Numbered from the stretch's first letter, positions 44,517 to 53,976 are shown. The stretch is 64,000 nucleotides of DNA from Rothia nasimurium (GCF_004569295.1 NZ_SPQC01000005.1:24925-88924); one strand, 5' to 3'. The notes: a model not told the origin generated them from the letters alone. Program-made: numbers and translations.

Positions 44517-46562
44517 GTGAAAGAAATTCACTCCCCCCAGATTGTTACTGTTGATCCGGCAGTCAACATCACCGACATGGTGGAACGCCGCGCTCAGGAC
44601 AGTCGCAATCCTCTGGTCTACCGGGTGCAGAAATCGACCGGCAACTGGGTGCCCGTTACAGCAAAGGACTTCCGCCGTCAGGTCATTGATCTAGCCAAGG
44701 GTCTTATGGCCGCAGGTATTGGGGCGGGCGACGTCGTTGGCATTATGAGCCGTACCCGATACGAGTGGACCCTGATTGACTTTGCTATCTGGCACGCGGG
44801 CGCTGTGACAGTACCCGTCTACGAGACCTCATCTCCTGCCCAGGCTGCCTGGGCTCTGTCTCACTCCGGTGCTAAGGCTATCTTCGTCGAGAACAGCAAA
44901 CTGGCAGACGTCATTAGCCAGGCCCGTAAGCTCACTGATGATGAGCTCTCCCTTGATGCTCTCAAGGACGTCTGGGTCATTGAAGATTCGATTCTCCCCA
45001 CCCTGGTCTCCGATGGGTCTTCTATCTCTGATGAGGATGTCGAAGAACGCCGGTCCCTCGCCAACCTCGATACCGTAGCCACCATCGTCTATACCTCCGG
45101 TACCACCGGCCGCCCCAAGGCCTGCCCGATTACCCACGGCAACTTCGTCCGCCTCTCTGCCAATACCAAGCTCACCATCCCCGAGATTGCCAACGAGACC
45201 AACTCGACCCTGCTCTTCCTGCCCCTGGCCCACGTGCTGGGTCGCCTGATTCAGGTGCTGGCCTTCGACGCGGGCCTGACGGTAGGCCATGCCCCCGACA
45301 TCAAGAACCTCTCCACCGACCTGGCCTCCTTCCAGCCCACCATGCTGCTGGTTGTGCCCCGCGTCTTTGAAAAGGTCTACGAGGGAGCTATCAAGAAGGC
45401 TGAGAAGGGCGGTAAGGTCAACGCCAAGCTCTTCCACCGCTCAGTAGACGTAGCTATCAAGTGGTCCCAGGCCAAGATTGCGGGCAAGATGACCCGCACC
45501 CTCACCCTGCAGCACAAGTTCTACGACAAGCTGGTTTACTCCAAGCTGCGCGACGCCATGGGCGGTAAGGTGCGCTTCGCGGTATCCGGCGGCGGACGCT
45601 TAGCCCCCCACTACGGTCACTTCTACCACGCTGTGGGCATCGAGGTCGTTGAGGGCTACGGTCTGACCGAGACCACCGCTCCCCTGGCCGTTGGCCGCAT
45701 CCGCAACTTCGATATCGGCAACGTGGGTACCCTGATTCCCGGTGGCTCTGCCCGTATCGCTGAGGACGGCGAACTCGAGTTCAAGGGCGTCGGCCTGATT
45801 TCGGGCTACCTCGACAACCCCGAAGAGAACGCTGCGGCCTTCACCAAGGACGGCTGGTTCCGCACCGGCGACCTGGCCCGCATCGACGACGACGGCAAAA
45901 TCTTTATTACCGGCCGCAAGAAGGAAATCATTGTCACCGCCGGCGGTAAGAACGTCATGCCGGTGCCCGCCGAAGACCGTCTGCGCCAGTCCCCCTTCGT
46001 TTCCCAGGCCATGCTGGTGGGTGATGAGAAGCCCTTCATCTCGGCGCTCATTACCCTGGACCCCGACGTCCTGCCCGATGAGCTTGAGCGTATCGGCCTG
46101 CCCCGCACCCTCTCCCTCAAGGAGGCGTCCACCAACCCCCGCGTCCGCGAGGCTATTCAGAAGTTCATCGACGACGCCAACGCCTTTGTGTCGAAGGCCG
46201 AGTCTATCCGTGAGTTCCGCATTCTCGATAAGGACTTCACCGAGGCCGAGGGGCATCTGACCCCCTCTATGAAGGTTCGCCGCAAGCAGGTGCTGGCTGA
46301 TTTCAACTCCTATGTTGAAGATATGTACAACCGCACCAAGTCCACCGTGACCGAGACCGCCGCGCATACCGCTGAACGTGTTCAGGAGCTGCGTGCCGAG
46401 CAGGCCGAGAAATGGGACCAGTTCAAGGCTGTGCAGGCCGAGAAGATTCAGGAGTTCACCGAGGCCCAGGGGCAGAAGCTACACGAGCTGGCAGATAAAA
46501 TCCAGCAGGTTGCTCCCCTACCCGGAGCTAAGGATCAGAGCAACGAAGAACAGTCTCAATAA
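44517..46562 (+). CDS. Long-chain fatty acid--CoA ligase (FadD15-like)
   Basis: ATP-dependent activation of fatty acids to acyl-CoA. The 681-residue ANL-superfamily protein shows the AMP-binding P-loop YTSGTTGRPKACPITHGN near residue 192, FLPLAHVLGR, EGYGLTETTAPL, the hinge region DGWFRTGDLARIDDDGKIFITGRKKEIIVTAGGKN, and a C-terminal KVRRK block. After about residue 605 comes a roughly 75-residue tail, a continuous charged helix with heptad-like A/E/Q/K spacing and no relatives among classical acyl-CoA synthetases. The GTG start has AAGG upstream. The neighbourhood matches fadD15 (Rv2187). Confidence 0.92.
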   Translation: MKEIHSPQIVTVDPAVNITDMVERRAQDSRNPLVYRVQKSTGNWVPVTAKDFRRQVIDLAKGLMAAGIGAGDVVGIMSRTRYEWTLIDFAIWHAGAVTVPVYETSSPAQAAWALSHSGAKAIFVENSKLADVISQARKLTDDELSLDALKDVWVIEDSILPTLVSDGSSISDEDVEERRSLANLDTVATIVYTSGTTGRPKACPITHGNFVRLSANTKLTIPEIANETNSTLLFLPLAHVLGRLIQVLAFDAGLTVGHAPDIKNLSTDLASFQPTMLLVVPRVFEKVYEGAIKKAEKGGKVNAKLFHRSVDVAIKWSQAKIAGKMTRTLTLQHKFYDKLVYSKLRDAMGGKVRFAVSGGGRLAPHYGHFYHAVGIEVVEGYGLTETTAPLAVGRIRNFDIGNVGTLIPGGSARIAEDGELEFKGVGLISGYLDNPEENAAAFTKDGWFRTGDLARIDDDGKIFITGRKKEIIVTAGGKNVMPVPAEDRLRQSPFVSQAMLVGDEKPFISALITLDPDVLPDELERIGLPRTLSLKEASTNPRVREAIQKFIDDANAFVSKAESIREFRILDKDFTEAEGHLTPSMKVRRKQVLADFNSYVEDMYNRTKSTVTETAAHTAERVQELRAEQAEKWDQFKAVQAEKIQEFTEAQGQKLHELADKIQQVAPLPGAKDQSNEEQSQ

Positions 46563-46568
46563 AGCATA

Positions 46569-46701
46569 TTCATAAGCGGTTTCGCAGGCTCACGCTCGCT
46601 GCCGGCCCTCTCGCCTGGTTCGCTTCGCTCACAAGGGCGATTCACGCCAGCCGCCGAGCCAGCAGCTTCGCTGTGAGCCTGCTCCACCTCCCATTATGAA
46701 T
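46569..46701. repeat. Nested palindromic intergenic element (REP/MITE-like)
   Basis: A 133-base imperfect palindrome just after the acyl-CoA synthetase gene. The outermost arms are ATTCATAA and TTATGAAT. Inside them GCAGGCTCAC (46585-46594) pairs with GTGAGCCTGC (46674-46683). The core is GC-rich with partial pairing. The arm sequence GCAGGCTCACAGCG recurs at about 53166, and the related AGCAGGCTCACA is at 39840. It may be a dispersed repeat that also acts as a transcription barrier. Confidence 0.5.
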
Positions 46702-46736
46702 AAGCAGTAGCCCCTTTATCTGCCCGTATATAGAAG

Positions 46737-46766
46737 AATCCCCGAGCCAATTTCAGCTCGGGGATT
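46737..46766. terminator. Bidirectional terminator before mtr
   Basis: AATCCCCGAGC pairs with GCTCGGGGATT and is followed by TTGTATTTC on the plus strand. It separates the convergent acyl-CoA synthetase and mycothione reductase genes. Confidence 0.85.
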
Positions 46767-46786
46767 TTGTATTTCTATTGGAACAC

Positions 46787-48193
46787 CTAGTCGAGCTCAA
46801 GCCCCAGCAGGGCGTTCTCCACAACCTCGGTCAGGGCCGGATGGATCCAGTACTGGCCGCGAGCCATATCGCAGGCACTCAGACCAAAGCTCATGGCCTG
46901 AATCAGGGGCTGAATCAGGTTGGGTGACTCCTCACCAATAAGGTGGGCACCCAGTAGCTCACCGGTATCCTTGCGGGCGATGAGCTTGCAGACACCTTCA
47001 CTATCGTCCATAGCCCAGCCGTAGGCTACGTCACCGAACTTCTGCGCCTTAACGGTAATCTCGAACCCTTCAGCAGCAGCCTGCTCCCGTGCCTGGCTTT
47101 CGGTCAGGCCCACAGTGGCAATGGGCGGGTGAGTGAATACAGCAGCGGGCACGTAGCGGTGATCGGTGGCCCGCAGCTGGTCGGGGTGCACGATATTCCA
47201 CTGCACGGTGCGCATCTCGGCGTTAGCCACGTGCTTGAGCTGGTAAGGGGAGCTCACATCGCCCAGGGCCCAGACGCCCTTGACCGGCTGGCCGCCGGAG
47301 AGCACCCGCTGGTACTCATCCACCTGCACCAGGCCCCGCTCATCCACATCAAAGTAGGTGGCGGCATCGAGGGTATCGGAGTTGGGGGTGCGGCCCGTTG
47401 CTACCAGCACCAGGTCAGCGGGTACGGTAACCCGCTCACCGGCGTCCTCAAATACCACCGTCGCAGACCCGTCGTCGGCAGGCTCGATAGCCTTCAGGGC
47501 GCGGTTGGTGCGCAGGTCCCACTGGCGGGCAGCCTCGCGGGTAAAGATTTCGGCAATGGTATCGTCGTGGCTGCGGAGCAGGCGGTCTGAGCGCACAGCC
47601 TGGGTCACCTGAGCACCCAGACCCGAGAAGACATGAGCGAACTCGGCTGCGATAAAGCCGCCGCCGATAACCACCACGCGCTCGGGCAACTCATCAATGC
47701 GCATGACGGTATCTGAGGTATGCACCTGGGGTAGGTCGATACCGGGGACTTGGGGCAGGGTAACGCGGGAGCCGGTAGCCAGTACCAGCTGGTCGGCGGT
47801 CAGCTCAAGACCGGACGCAGTAACCACGCTCCGGGGGCCGGTCAGCTTAGCGTACTCCTCGTAGACATCCACATTCCCAAGGGACTTCCGCCAGGCCAGC
47901 CCACCCTCGCTAATAGCGTCGATACGGCCGAAGATTCGGTCGCGAATCTGCCGCCAGGCAGTGTGCTTGTGCTCTAGCTCTACGCCCAGACGGGCAGCGT
48001 CCTTAGCGCGGGCAATGGTTGAGGCCGGGTAGACATACATCTTGGTGGGAATACAGCCCACGTTAAGGCAGGTACCGCCAAAGCGGCCGCCGTCGATGAT
48101 TGCAATCTTCTTGCCCTCGTAGTCCTCGTTGGGCAGGGAGTTACCGGAGCCAGATCCGATAATGATGAGGTCGTAGTGGCGGGGTGAGCTCAT
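46787..48193 (-). CDS. mtr: Mycothione reductase
   Basis: NADPH-dependent flavoprotein that reduces mycothiol disulfide, the actinobacterial counterpart of glutathione reductase. 468 residues from the ATG at 48193 (GAAAGG upstream). The FAD motif LIIIGSGSGNSLPNE replaces the usual GxGxxG with the Mtr-type GSGSGN. The redox-active disulfide is C42/C47 in GGTCLNVGCIPTKMYVYP. The NAD(P) motif is VVIGGGFIAAEFAHVFSGLG. The C-terminal His-Glu pair lies in WIHPALTEVVENAL. Its presence implies mycothiol synthesis. Confidence 0.94.
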   Translation of the reverse strand: MSSPRHYDLIIIGSGSGNSLPNEDYEGKKIAIIDGGRFGGTCLNVGCIPTKMYVYPASTIARAKDAARLGVELEHKHTAWRQIRDRIFGRIDAISEGGLAWRKSLGNVDVYEEYAKLTGPRSVVTASGLELTADQLVLATGSRVTLPQVPGIDLPQVHTSDTVMRIDELPERVVVIGGGFIAAEFAHVFSGLGAQVTQAVRSDRLLRSHDDTIAEIFTREAARQWDLRTNRALKAIEPADDGSATVVFEDAGERVTVPADLVLVATGRTPNSDTLDAATYFDVDERGLVQVDEYQRVLSGGQPVKGVWALGDVSSPYQLKHVANAEMRTVQWNIVHPDQLRATDHRYVPAAVFTHPPIATVGLTESQAREQAAAEGFEITVKAQKFGDVAYGWAMDDSEGVCKLIARKDTGELLGAHLIGEESPNLIQPLIQAMSFGLSACDMARGQYWIHPALTEVVENALLGLELD

Positions 48194-48249
48194 GGGGCTA
48201 CCTTTCGTGCGGGGTACGTCTGTGGTTTTCAACGGGATAGGCTAAGGTT

Positions 48250-48468
48250 TCATTCCCGGCTGTCAGCTCCACTGTGTGCCTGTGCTGCAGCTTCTGCATT
48301 TTCGCGGAAGTTCTTCTGCATCTGGCGGAAAACCAGCACGTTACCGACCACGATGTGCAGGAAGCCCAGAATCATCACATAGATATTCCAGCCGCCCTGC
48401 GGAGCAAGAACCCCAGCTAGCAGCAGGATCGCGCCAAAACCAATAATCATCAGGTGAGTTACGTTCAT
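48250..48468 (-). CDS. Small two-helix membrane protein
   Basis: 72 residues with two hydrophobic segments (about 5-22 and 28-47; MIIGFGAILLLAGVLA and IYVMILGFLHIVVGNVLVF). A basic loop QMQKNFRENAEAAAQ and a charged tail follow. TAGGAAG precedes the ATG. It is upstream of mtr on the same strand with 56 bases between them, so they may be co-transcribed. The family was not recognised; similar small proteins occur widely in Micrococcaceae. Confidence 0.7.
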   Translation of the reverse strand: MNVTHLMIIGFGAILLLAGVLAPQGGWNIYVMILGFLHIVVGNVLVFRQMQKNFRENAEAAAQAHSGADSRE

Positions 48469-48522
48469 GCTTCCTAGCCTACAGGTATCGGCACTTTTCT
48501 GGTCCCTACTGGGAGCAAAAGA

Positions 48523-48567
48523 GCGGACGCCCGCCCCGGCTTACGTAAGCCGGGTGCGGGCGTCCGC
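48523..48567. terminator. Terminator of pyc, built from an inverted GCGGACGC pair
   Basis: GCGGACGCCCGC...CCGGCTTA pairs with TAAGCCGG...GCGGGCGTCCGC, a stem of about 20 bp. On the minus strand CTCTTTTG follows. It lies 26 bases after the pyruvate carboxylase stop codon. Confidence 0.85.
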
Positions 48568-48592
48568 CCCTTAGGTATTCCTGATATGGGGG

Positions 48593-51500
48593 TTACTTGA
48601 CGTTGACCACGATCAACAGGTCACCACCAGCTACCTGAGAGACCTCGTTGTAGACAACGCGCTCGACGGTACCTGAAACCGCTGAGGTGATGGAGGCTTC
48701 CATCTTCATGGCCTCGATGGTGGCTACCTGGTCGCCGGCTGAGATTTCGTCGCCGGGCTTGACCGAGATAGACACGCCACCTGCGAAGGGGGCTGCAATG
48801 TGGCCGGGGTTAGAAGCATCCGCTTTCTCAGCTTCCTTCACGTTGGACTCCACGGAGGTGTCGCGGACGTTGACGGTGCGCTGCTGGCCGTTCAGGGTGC
48901 AGATAACCTCGCGCATACCCTTTTCGTCGGGTTCTGAGATAGCCTGCAGGGTTGCAATCAAGCGCACACCCTTACCCAGCGAAATCACGTGTTCGCGCTT
49001 GAACATCATGCCGTAGAGGAAGTCGCGGGTGTGCAGAATCGACAGGTCGCCGAATTCCTCGCGGGCCTTCTCAAAGTCGCGGGTGGGTCCGGCAAAGAGG
49101 AGGCGGTTGAGGGTGGCTCGGCGGGTGGCTGAGTCCCCGTTCAGGGCTTCCAGGTCTTCGGCTGACAGGTCGTTGACCGAGGGCTTGGAGAGCTTACGGC
49201 CTTCCAGGGCACGGGTGCGGAAGGGCTCGGGCCATCCAGCGGGCGGGGTGCCCAGCTCGCCGTTGAGGAAACCAATCACCGAGTCGGGGATATCGAACTT
49301 CTGCGGGTCCTTCTCAAAGTCCTCGGGTGAGACGCCCATACCGACTAGCTGCAGGGCAAGGTCGCCAACCACCTTGGAGGAGGGGGTTACCTTGACAATA
49401 TGCCCCAGCATGCGGTCAGCAGCTGCGTACATATCCTCGATGTCCTCGAAACGCTCCCCCAGCCCCAGGGCGGTTGCCTGAGCGCGCAGGTTAGAGAGCT
49501 GTCCACCGGGGATTTCGTGGGTGTAGACACGACCGGTGGGCGATGACAAGCCCATCTCGAAGGGCTTGTAGATGGTGCGGACGGCTTCCCAGTAGGGTTC
49601 AAGCGCGCAAGCAGCTTCCAGGGTGATGGAGGGAGCGCGGTCAGTGTACTGGAGAGCGCCGACCAGGGCTGAGAAGGACGGCTGGGAGGTGGTACCTGCC
49701 ATGGATGCAGAAGCCACGTCAACAACGTCCACGCCAGCCTCAACAGCGGCAAGCAGGGCGCCGACCTGACCACCTGCGGTGTCGTGGGTGTGCAGGTGCA
49801 CGGGCAGGTCGAAGCGCTCGCGCAGGGCGGTGACGAGGCGGCGGGCAGCTTCCGGACGCAGCAGGCCGGCCATGTCCTTGATGGCAAGGATGTGGGCGCC
49901 GGCTTCTACTACCTGGTCAGCCAGGTTCAGGTAGTAGTCCAGGGTGTAGGTCTGCTCGGCTGGGTCCAGCATGTCGCCGGTGTAGCAGATAGCGACCTCG
50001 GCAACTGCGGTGCCGGTGGCTCGCACGGCCTTGATAGCCGGGGTCATCTGGGAGACGTCGTTGAGGGAGTCGAAGATACGGAAGATATCGACACCGGTCT
50101 CGGCTGCTTCCTTGACGAATGCGTCGGTGACCTCGGTGGGGTACGGGGTGTATCCCACGGTGTTGCGGCCGCGCAGCAACATCTGGATGGGGAGGTTGGG
50201 CATGGCCGCACGCAGGTGGGCCAGGCGCTCCCAGGGGTCCTCGGAGAGGAAGCGCAGGGCGACGTCGTAGGTTGCACCGCCCCAGGCTTCTACTGAGAAG
50301 AGCTCGGGGGTTACGTGAGCTACTGCGGGCGCGGCGGCCAGCAGGTCGCGGGTGCGGACGCGGGTGGCCAGCAGGGACTGGTGGGCGTCACGGAAGGTGG
50401 TGTCGGTGATCAACACTTCCTTGGTGTCGCGTACAGCCTTAGCGAACCCTTCGGGGCCCAGTTCGAGCAGGCGCTGACGCCAGCCTGCCGGGGGCTCGTG
50501 GGTAGAAGCGTCGAAGGGTGAGCGGTAGGGCTCTTCGATCTTATCGCCGGGGAAGGCAGGTAGCTTCCAGCGGGGGTCAAGACCCTCGATACGCTCGCCG
50601 TGGGGCTTATTCACGGTGACATTTGCCAGGTACTGCAGAGCCTTGGAGCTGCGGTCGGCTGAAGGCTTCTTTGTCAGCAGCTCGGGGTGCTCATCGATGA
50701 AGGGGGTAGAGACATCACCAGCGCGGAAGGTGGGGTCTTCGAGCACCGCCTTGATGAAGGGGATGTTGGTGGCGACGCCGCGAATACGGAACTCGGCCAG
50801 GGCGCGAGAAGCGCGGTGGACGGCGTCCTCGAAAGTACGGCCACGGCAGGTGAGCTTGACCAGCATGGAGTCGAAGTGGGGTGAAATCTGGGCACCGGTG
50901 TAGACGGTACCGCCGTCCAGGCGGATGCCAGAGCCACCGGCTGAGCGGTAGTAGGTAACCTTGCCAACGTCGGGACGGAAGCCGTTCGCCGGGTCTTCGG
51001 TGGTGATGCGGGACTGCAGGGCGAAGCCGCGCACGCGCAAATCTTCCTGGCGGATGCCCAGGTCTTCCAGGGTCTCACCGGCAGCAATGCGCATCTGGGA
51101 CTGTACCAGGTCAACGTCGGTGACCTCTTCGGTCACGGTGTGCTCAACCTGGATACGGGGGTTCATCTCGATAAAGACGTGCTGGCCAGCGCGTTCACCG
51201 GCGGTATCGACTAGGAACTCCACGGTACCTGCGTTCACGTAGCCCAGTTCCTTGGCGAACTTGACCGCGTCGCGGAAGAGGGCCTGACGGATCTCTTCAT
51301 CGAGGTTGGGGGCGGGAGCAATTTCAACGACCTTCTGGTGACGGCGCTGCAGGGAACAGTCACGCTCAAAGAGGTGAACGATGTTGCCCTCACCGTCGGC
51401 CAGGATCTGCACCTCAATGTGGCGGGGGCGCAGCACTGCCTGCTCAAGGAAGACAGTGGGGTCGCCGAAGGCGGTGTCGGCTTCGCGCATCGCCGCTTCC

Positions 51501-52042
51501 ATAGAGGGGCGCAGGTCTTCACGCTTCTCAACGCGGCGCATACCACGGCCACCACCACCGGCAACAGCCTTGACAAAGATGGGGAAGCCAATTTCTTCAG
51601 CCTCAGCCAGCAGTTTTTCAACGTCTGCACTGGGCTCGGTGGACTTGAGCACCGGGATACCGGCACGGCGGGCAGCCTTCAGCGCTTCAACCTTGTTACC
51701 GGCCAGTTCCAGAACCTCCGGCGGGGGGCCGATGAAGGTGATACCGGCATCCGCGGCGGCGCGCGCTAAATCAGGATTCTCCGAGAGGAAGCCATAACCC
51801 GGGTAGATAGCATCAGCGCCGGCTTCTTTGGCGACGCGAATAATCTCCTCAACATCGAGGTAAGCACGGACGGGATGGCCCTCTTCACCAATCGGGTAGG
51901 CCTCATCGGCCTGCTGGCGGTGAATGGAGTGGCGGTCTTCGTAGGGGAAGACGCCGACGGTCTTAGCGCCGAGCTCGTAGGCCGCGCGGTAGGCGCGGAT
52001 TGCGATTTCGCCGCGGTTAGCGACCAGAATCTTTGAAAACAT
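48593..52042 (-). CDS. pyc: Pyruvate carboxylase
   Basis: Biotin-dependent carboxylation of pyruvate to oxaloacetate (anaplerosis). 1149 residues in one chain, with the usual domains in order. Biotin carboxylase comes first (about 1-450; FSKILVANRGEIAIRAYRAA, FVKAVAGGGGRGMRRV and EMNPRIQVEHTVTEEV). The carboxyltransferase domain follows (about 540-800; DTTFRDAHQSLLATRVRT and HTHDTAGG). The C-terminal biotin carrier domain has EAMKMEA near residue 1113, with the biotinylated lysine. The ATG at 52042 is chosen over the longer frame because it matches the family start and has GGAAG upstream. Confidence 0.97.
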   Translation of the reverse strand: MFSKILVANRGEIAIRAYRAAYELGAKTVGVFPYEDRHSIHRQQADEAYPIGEEGHPVRAYLDVEEIIRVAKEAGADAIYPGYGFLSENPDLARAAADAGITFIGPPPEVLELAGNKVEALKAARRAGIPVLKSTEPSADVEKLLAEAEEIGFPIFVKAVAGGGGRGMRRVEKREDLRPSMEAAMREADTAFGDPTVFLEQAVLRPRHIEVQILADGEGNIVHLFERDCSLQRRHQKVVEIAPAPNLDEEIRQALFRDAVKFAKELGYVNAGTVEFLVDTAGERAGQHVFIEMNPRIQVEHTVTEEVTDVDLVQSQMRIAAGETLEDLGIRQEDLRVRGFALQSRITTEDPANGFRPDVGKVTYYRSAGGSGIRLDGGTVYTGAQISPHFDSMLVKLTCRGRTFEDAVHRASRALAEFRIRGVATNIPFIKAVLEDPTFRAGDVSTPFIDEHPELLTKKPSADRSSKALQYLANVTVNKPHGERIEGLDPRWKLPAFPGDKIEEPYRSPFDASTHEPPAGWRQRLLELGPEGFAKAVRDTKEVLITDTTFRDAHQSLLATRVRTRDLLAAAPAVAHVTPELFSVEAWGGATYDVALRFLSEDPWERLAHLRAAMPNLPIQMLLRGRNTVGYTPYPTEVTDAFVKEAAETGVDIFRIFDSLNDVSQMTPAIKAVRATGTAVAEVAICYTGDMLDPAEQTYTLDYYLNLADQVVEAGAHILAIKDMAGLLRPEAARRLVTALRERFDLPVHLHTHDTAGGQVGALLAAVEAGVDVVDVASASMAGTTSQPSFSALVGALQYTDRAPSITLEAACALEPYWEAVRTIYKPFEMGLSSPTGRVYTHEIPGGQLSNLRAQATALGLGERFEDIEDMYAAADRMLGHIVKVTPSSKVVGDLALQLVGMGVSPEDFEKDPQKFDIPDSVIGFLNGELGTPPAGWPEPFRTRALEGRKLSKPSVNDLSAEDLEALNGDSATRRATLNRLLFAGPTRDFEKAREEFGDLSILHTRDFLYGMMFKREHVISLGKGVRLIATLQAISEPDEKGMREVICTLNGQQRTVNVRDTSVESNVKEAEKADASNPGHIAAPFAGGVSISVKPGDEISAGDQVATIEAMKMEASITSAVSGTVERVVYNEVSQVAGGDLLIVVNVK

Positions 52043-52327
52043 TTTCTTCCGTTCCGCCCCACCCAGCACAGCGGGGTGCGGTGAGGCTAAGCCACAGTTC
52101 GTGTGTGAACACCTCAAATATATCTTTAGACTTCCCAAAGCACCTGGTTTTGTCTCATTTTTTGTGATGCGGGACGTAACGAAAAGATTTTATTGTGAGC
52201 ATGACTACATACGACCGAGGTGTAGGCTGTGAGCTTCCCTGACTTTCTGTACTGCCCAGCGTCAGGCACCTGCCCTGTTCGGTAGCATAGAAGGTCAGTG
52301 TGTATCCGCCGAATTCGAGAGGCTTTC

Positions 52328-53152
52328 GTGGCAATGAGCAGCGTGGTAAGTATCAGCAGTCTAAAAGGCGGCGTAGGCAAAACATCGGTCGTGTTGGGGC
52401 TGGCGTCCGCAGCCCAGGCCAGCGGGCTCCGCACCCTCGTCATCGACCTCGACCCCCACGGGGACGCCTCAACCGGCCTAGGCGTCAATACCACCGAAGG
52501 CACCGACATGGGCACCATTTTGCTCGCCCCTTCCGAGTATTCCCTGGCAGACGAGCTCGCCCCCGCTTCGTGGGCTGCCCTCGGTAGCCTGGGCAACGCC
52601 TCCCGCACCGGGCAGGACGCAGGCACCTGGGTTGGGCGCGCGTCCGCCCGTCTTACTGCCCTAGAACAGCTCGACTCAGCCACCCTGCTCCCCCGCCTGG
52701 CAGGCCTCCTTGAGCCTGCCCGTGAGAGCTTTGACCTAATTCTCATCGACTGCCCGCCCACCCTGGGCCGTCTCACCGAGATGGCCTGGGCTGCCTCTGA
52801 CCGGGTGCTGTCTGTCGCTGAGCCCTCCCTCTTCTCCGTCGCGGGTTCCGAGCGCACTCTGCGCGCTATCGCCCGCTTCGAAGAAAATACCCCCTACGCC
52901 GTGGAGTCGGCCTCCATCGTGATCAATAAGGTACGTGCAGGCGACCCCGAACACGACTACCGCATCGAAGAAATGAAGGTTCTCTTTGGCGGCCTGGTCG
53001 CTGAAACTATCCTGCCCGAGACGCACCTGCTCCAGCGCATTCAAGGATCTGCCTATCCCGTGCACTATTGGCCCGAGGAAGAAGCTCAGGAACTCGCTAT
53101 CGCCTTCACCGCGCTGCTGGCAGGCCTGCACGATGTAGACGCTACGGAATAA
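52328..53152 (+). CDS. ParA/MinD-type ATPase
   Basis: 274-residue deviant-Walker ATPase of the ParA family. The P-loop is SLKGGVGKTSVVLGLASAAQ (signature lysine present), the switch I region is VIDLDPHGDASTGLGV, and Walker B is DLILIDCPPTLGRLT. The start is taken as GTG at 52328 with AGAGG 5 bases upstream; ATG at 52334 is the alternative. No parB partner or parS is nearby, so this is an orphan ParA-like protein (position of pole, flotillin or Wag31-linked cargo unknown), not the main chromosome-partition locus. It is divergent from pyc; a 285-base gap of lower GC lies between. Confidence 0.88.
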   Translation: MAMSSVVSISSLKGGVGKTSVVLGLASAAQASGLRTLVIDLDPHGDASTGLGVNTTEGTDMGTILLAPSEYSLADELAPASWAALGSLGNASRTGQDAGTWVGRASARLTALEQLDSATLLPRLAGLLEPARESFDLILIDCPPTLGRLTEMAWAASDRVLSVAEPSLFSVAGSERTLRAIARFEENTPYAVESASIVINKVRAGDPEHDYRIEEMKVLFGGLVAETILPETHLLQRIQGSAYPVHYWPEEEAQELAIAFTALLAGLHDVDATE

Positions 53153-53186
53153 GACGTATAGGGGCGCAGGCTCACAGCGCAGCAAA

Positions 53187-53227
53187 AAAACTACCCCACC
53201 ATCGCGGCTGCGAGGCGGGGTAGTTTT
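53187..53227. terminator. Bidirectional terminator between parA-like and merR genes
   Basis: AAAACTACCCC pairs with GGGGTAGTTTT; the left flank is A-rich and the right arm ends in TTTT. It serves both convergent genes. Confidence 0.88.
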
Positions 53228-53236
53228 CTATGCTCT

Positions 53237-53890
53237 TTAGGCGCCGGCTTTGCGGGCTCGGCGGGCCGAAAGTTCGTCGTGCACTTCGGCTTCTTGCGGC
53301 ACTTCTTGGGCGGTGCTTTCGCCGGGCAGTTCGCTCAGCGATACTTCCAGTTCGCGCCAGACACGGCCGATGGCGATGCCGAAGACGCCTTGGCCTGCCT
53401 GTACCAGGTCAATCACCTCAGAAGCCGAGGTGCATTCGTAGACCGAAGCGCCGTCGGACATAAGGGTGATTCCGGCGAGGTCTTCAACGCCGCGGGAGCG
53501 CAGATGGTCGACCGAGGTGCGGATCTGCTGAAGAGATACGCCGGTATCGAGCAGGCTCTTGACGATTTTGAGCACCAGCACATCGCGGAAAGAATAAAGA
53601 CGCTGGGAGCCAGAGCCCTGGGCCGAGCGGACGGTAGGCTCCACCAGGTGGGTGCGAGCCCAGTAGTCGAGCTGGCGGTAGGTAATGCCCGCAGCCTTGC
53701 AGGCGGTGGGGCCGCGGTAGCCCAGGTTCTCGTCAACCAGAGAAACAGGGTCGTCAAAGAGGACGCCCTGCTCACCCACCGGTGAGGTGCGGGGCATGAC
53801 TTCTTCAAAGCCCAGCAGGGGCTGATCCATGGGGGCAGGTACGCCTCGCAGCGCGGCGGGGGCGCTAGGTTCACCGTTGTACTGTGTCAC
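53237..53890 (-). CDS. MerR family regulator (Rv1830-like)
   Basis: 217-residue regulator. A variable proline-rich N-terminus of about 60 residues leads to the winged helix-turn-helix GYRGPTACKAAGITYRQLDYWARTHLVEPTVRSAQGSGSQRLYSFRDVLVLKIVKSLLD. A C-terminal domain with LAGITLMSDGASVYECTSASEVIDLVQAGQGVFGIAIG follows, the mark of the Rv1830 group, linked in mycobacteria to cell division and drug tolerance. It starts with GTG and has GGAAGG upstream. It lies downstream of the first MerR gene; the bifunctional nuclease gene usually found between the two is absent. Confidence 0.9.
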   Translation of the reverse strand: MTQYNGEPSAPAALRGVPAPMDQPLLGFEEVMPRTSPVGEQGVLFDDPVSLVDENLGYRGPTACKAAGITYRQLDYWARTHLVEPTVRSAQGSGSQRLYSFRDVLVLKIVKSLLDTGVSLQQIRTSVDHLRSRGVEDLAGITLMSDGASVYECTSASEVIDLVQAGQGVFGIAIGRVWRELEVSLSELPGESTAQEVPQEAEVHDELSARRARKAGA

Positions 53891-53976
53891 GGTTTGAGGT
53901 TCCTTCCCTTGAACTGATCATGGACTCTCTTATCCTACCTGCCCGGCAACCCTTTTGCCGGTTAATCGGTCGGCAG

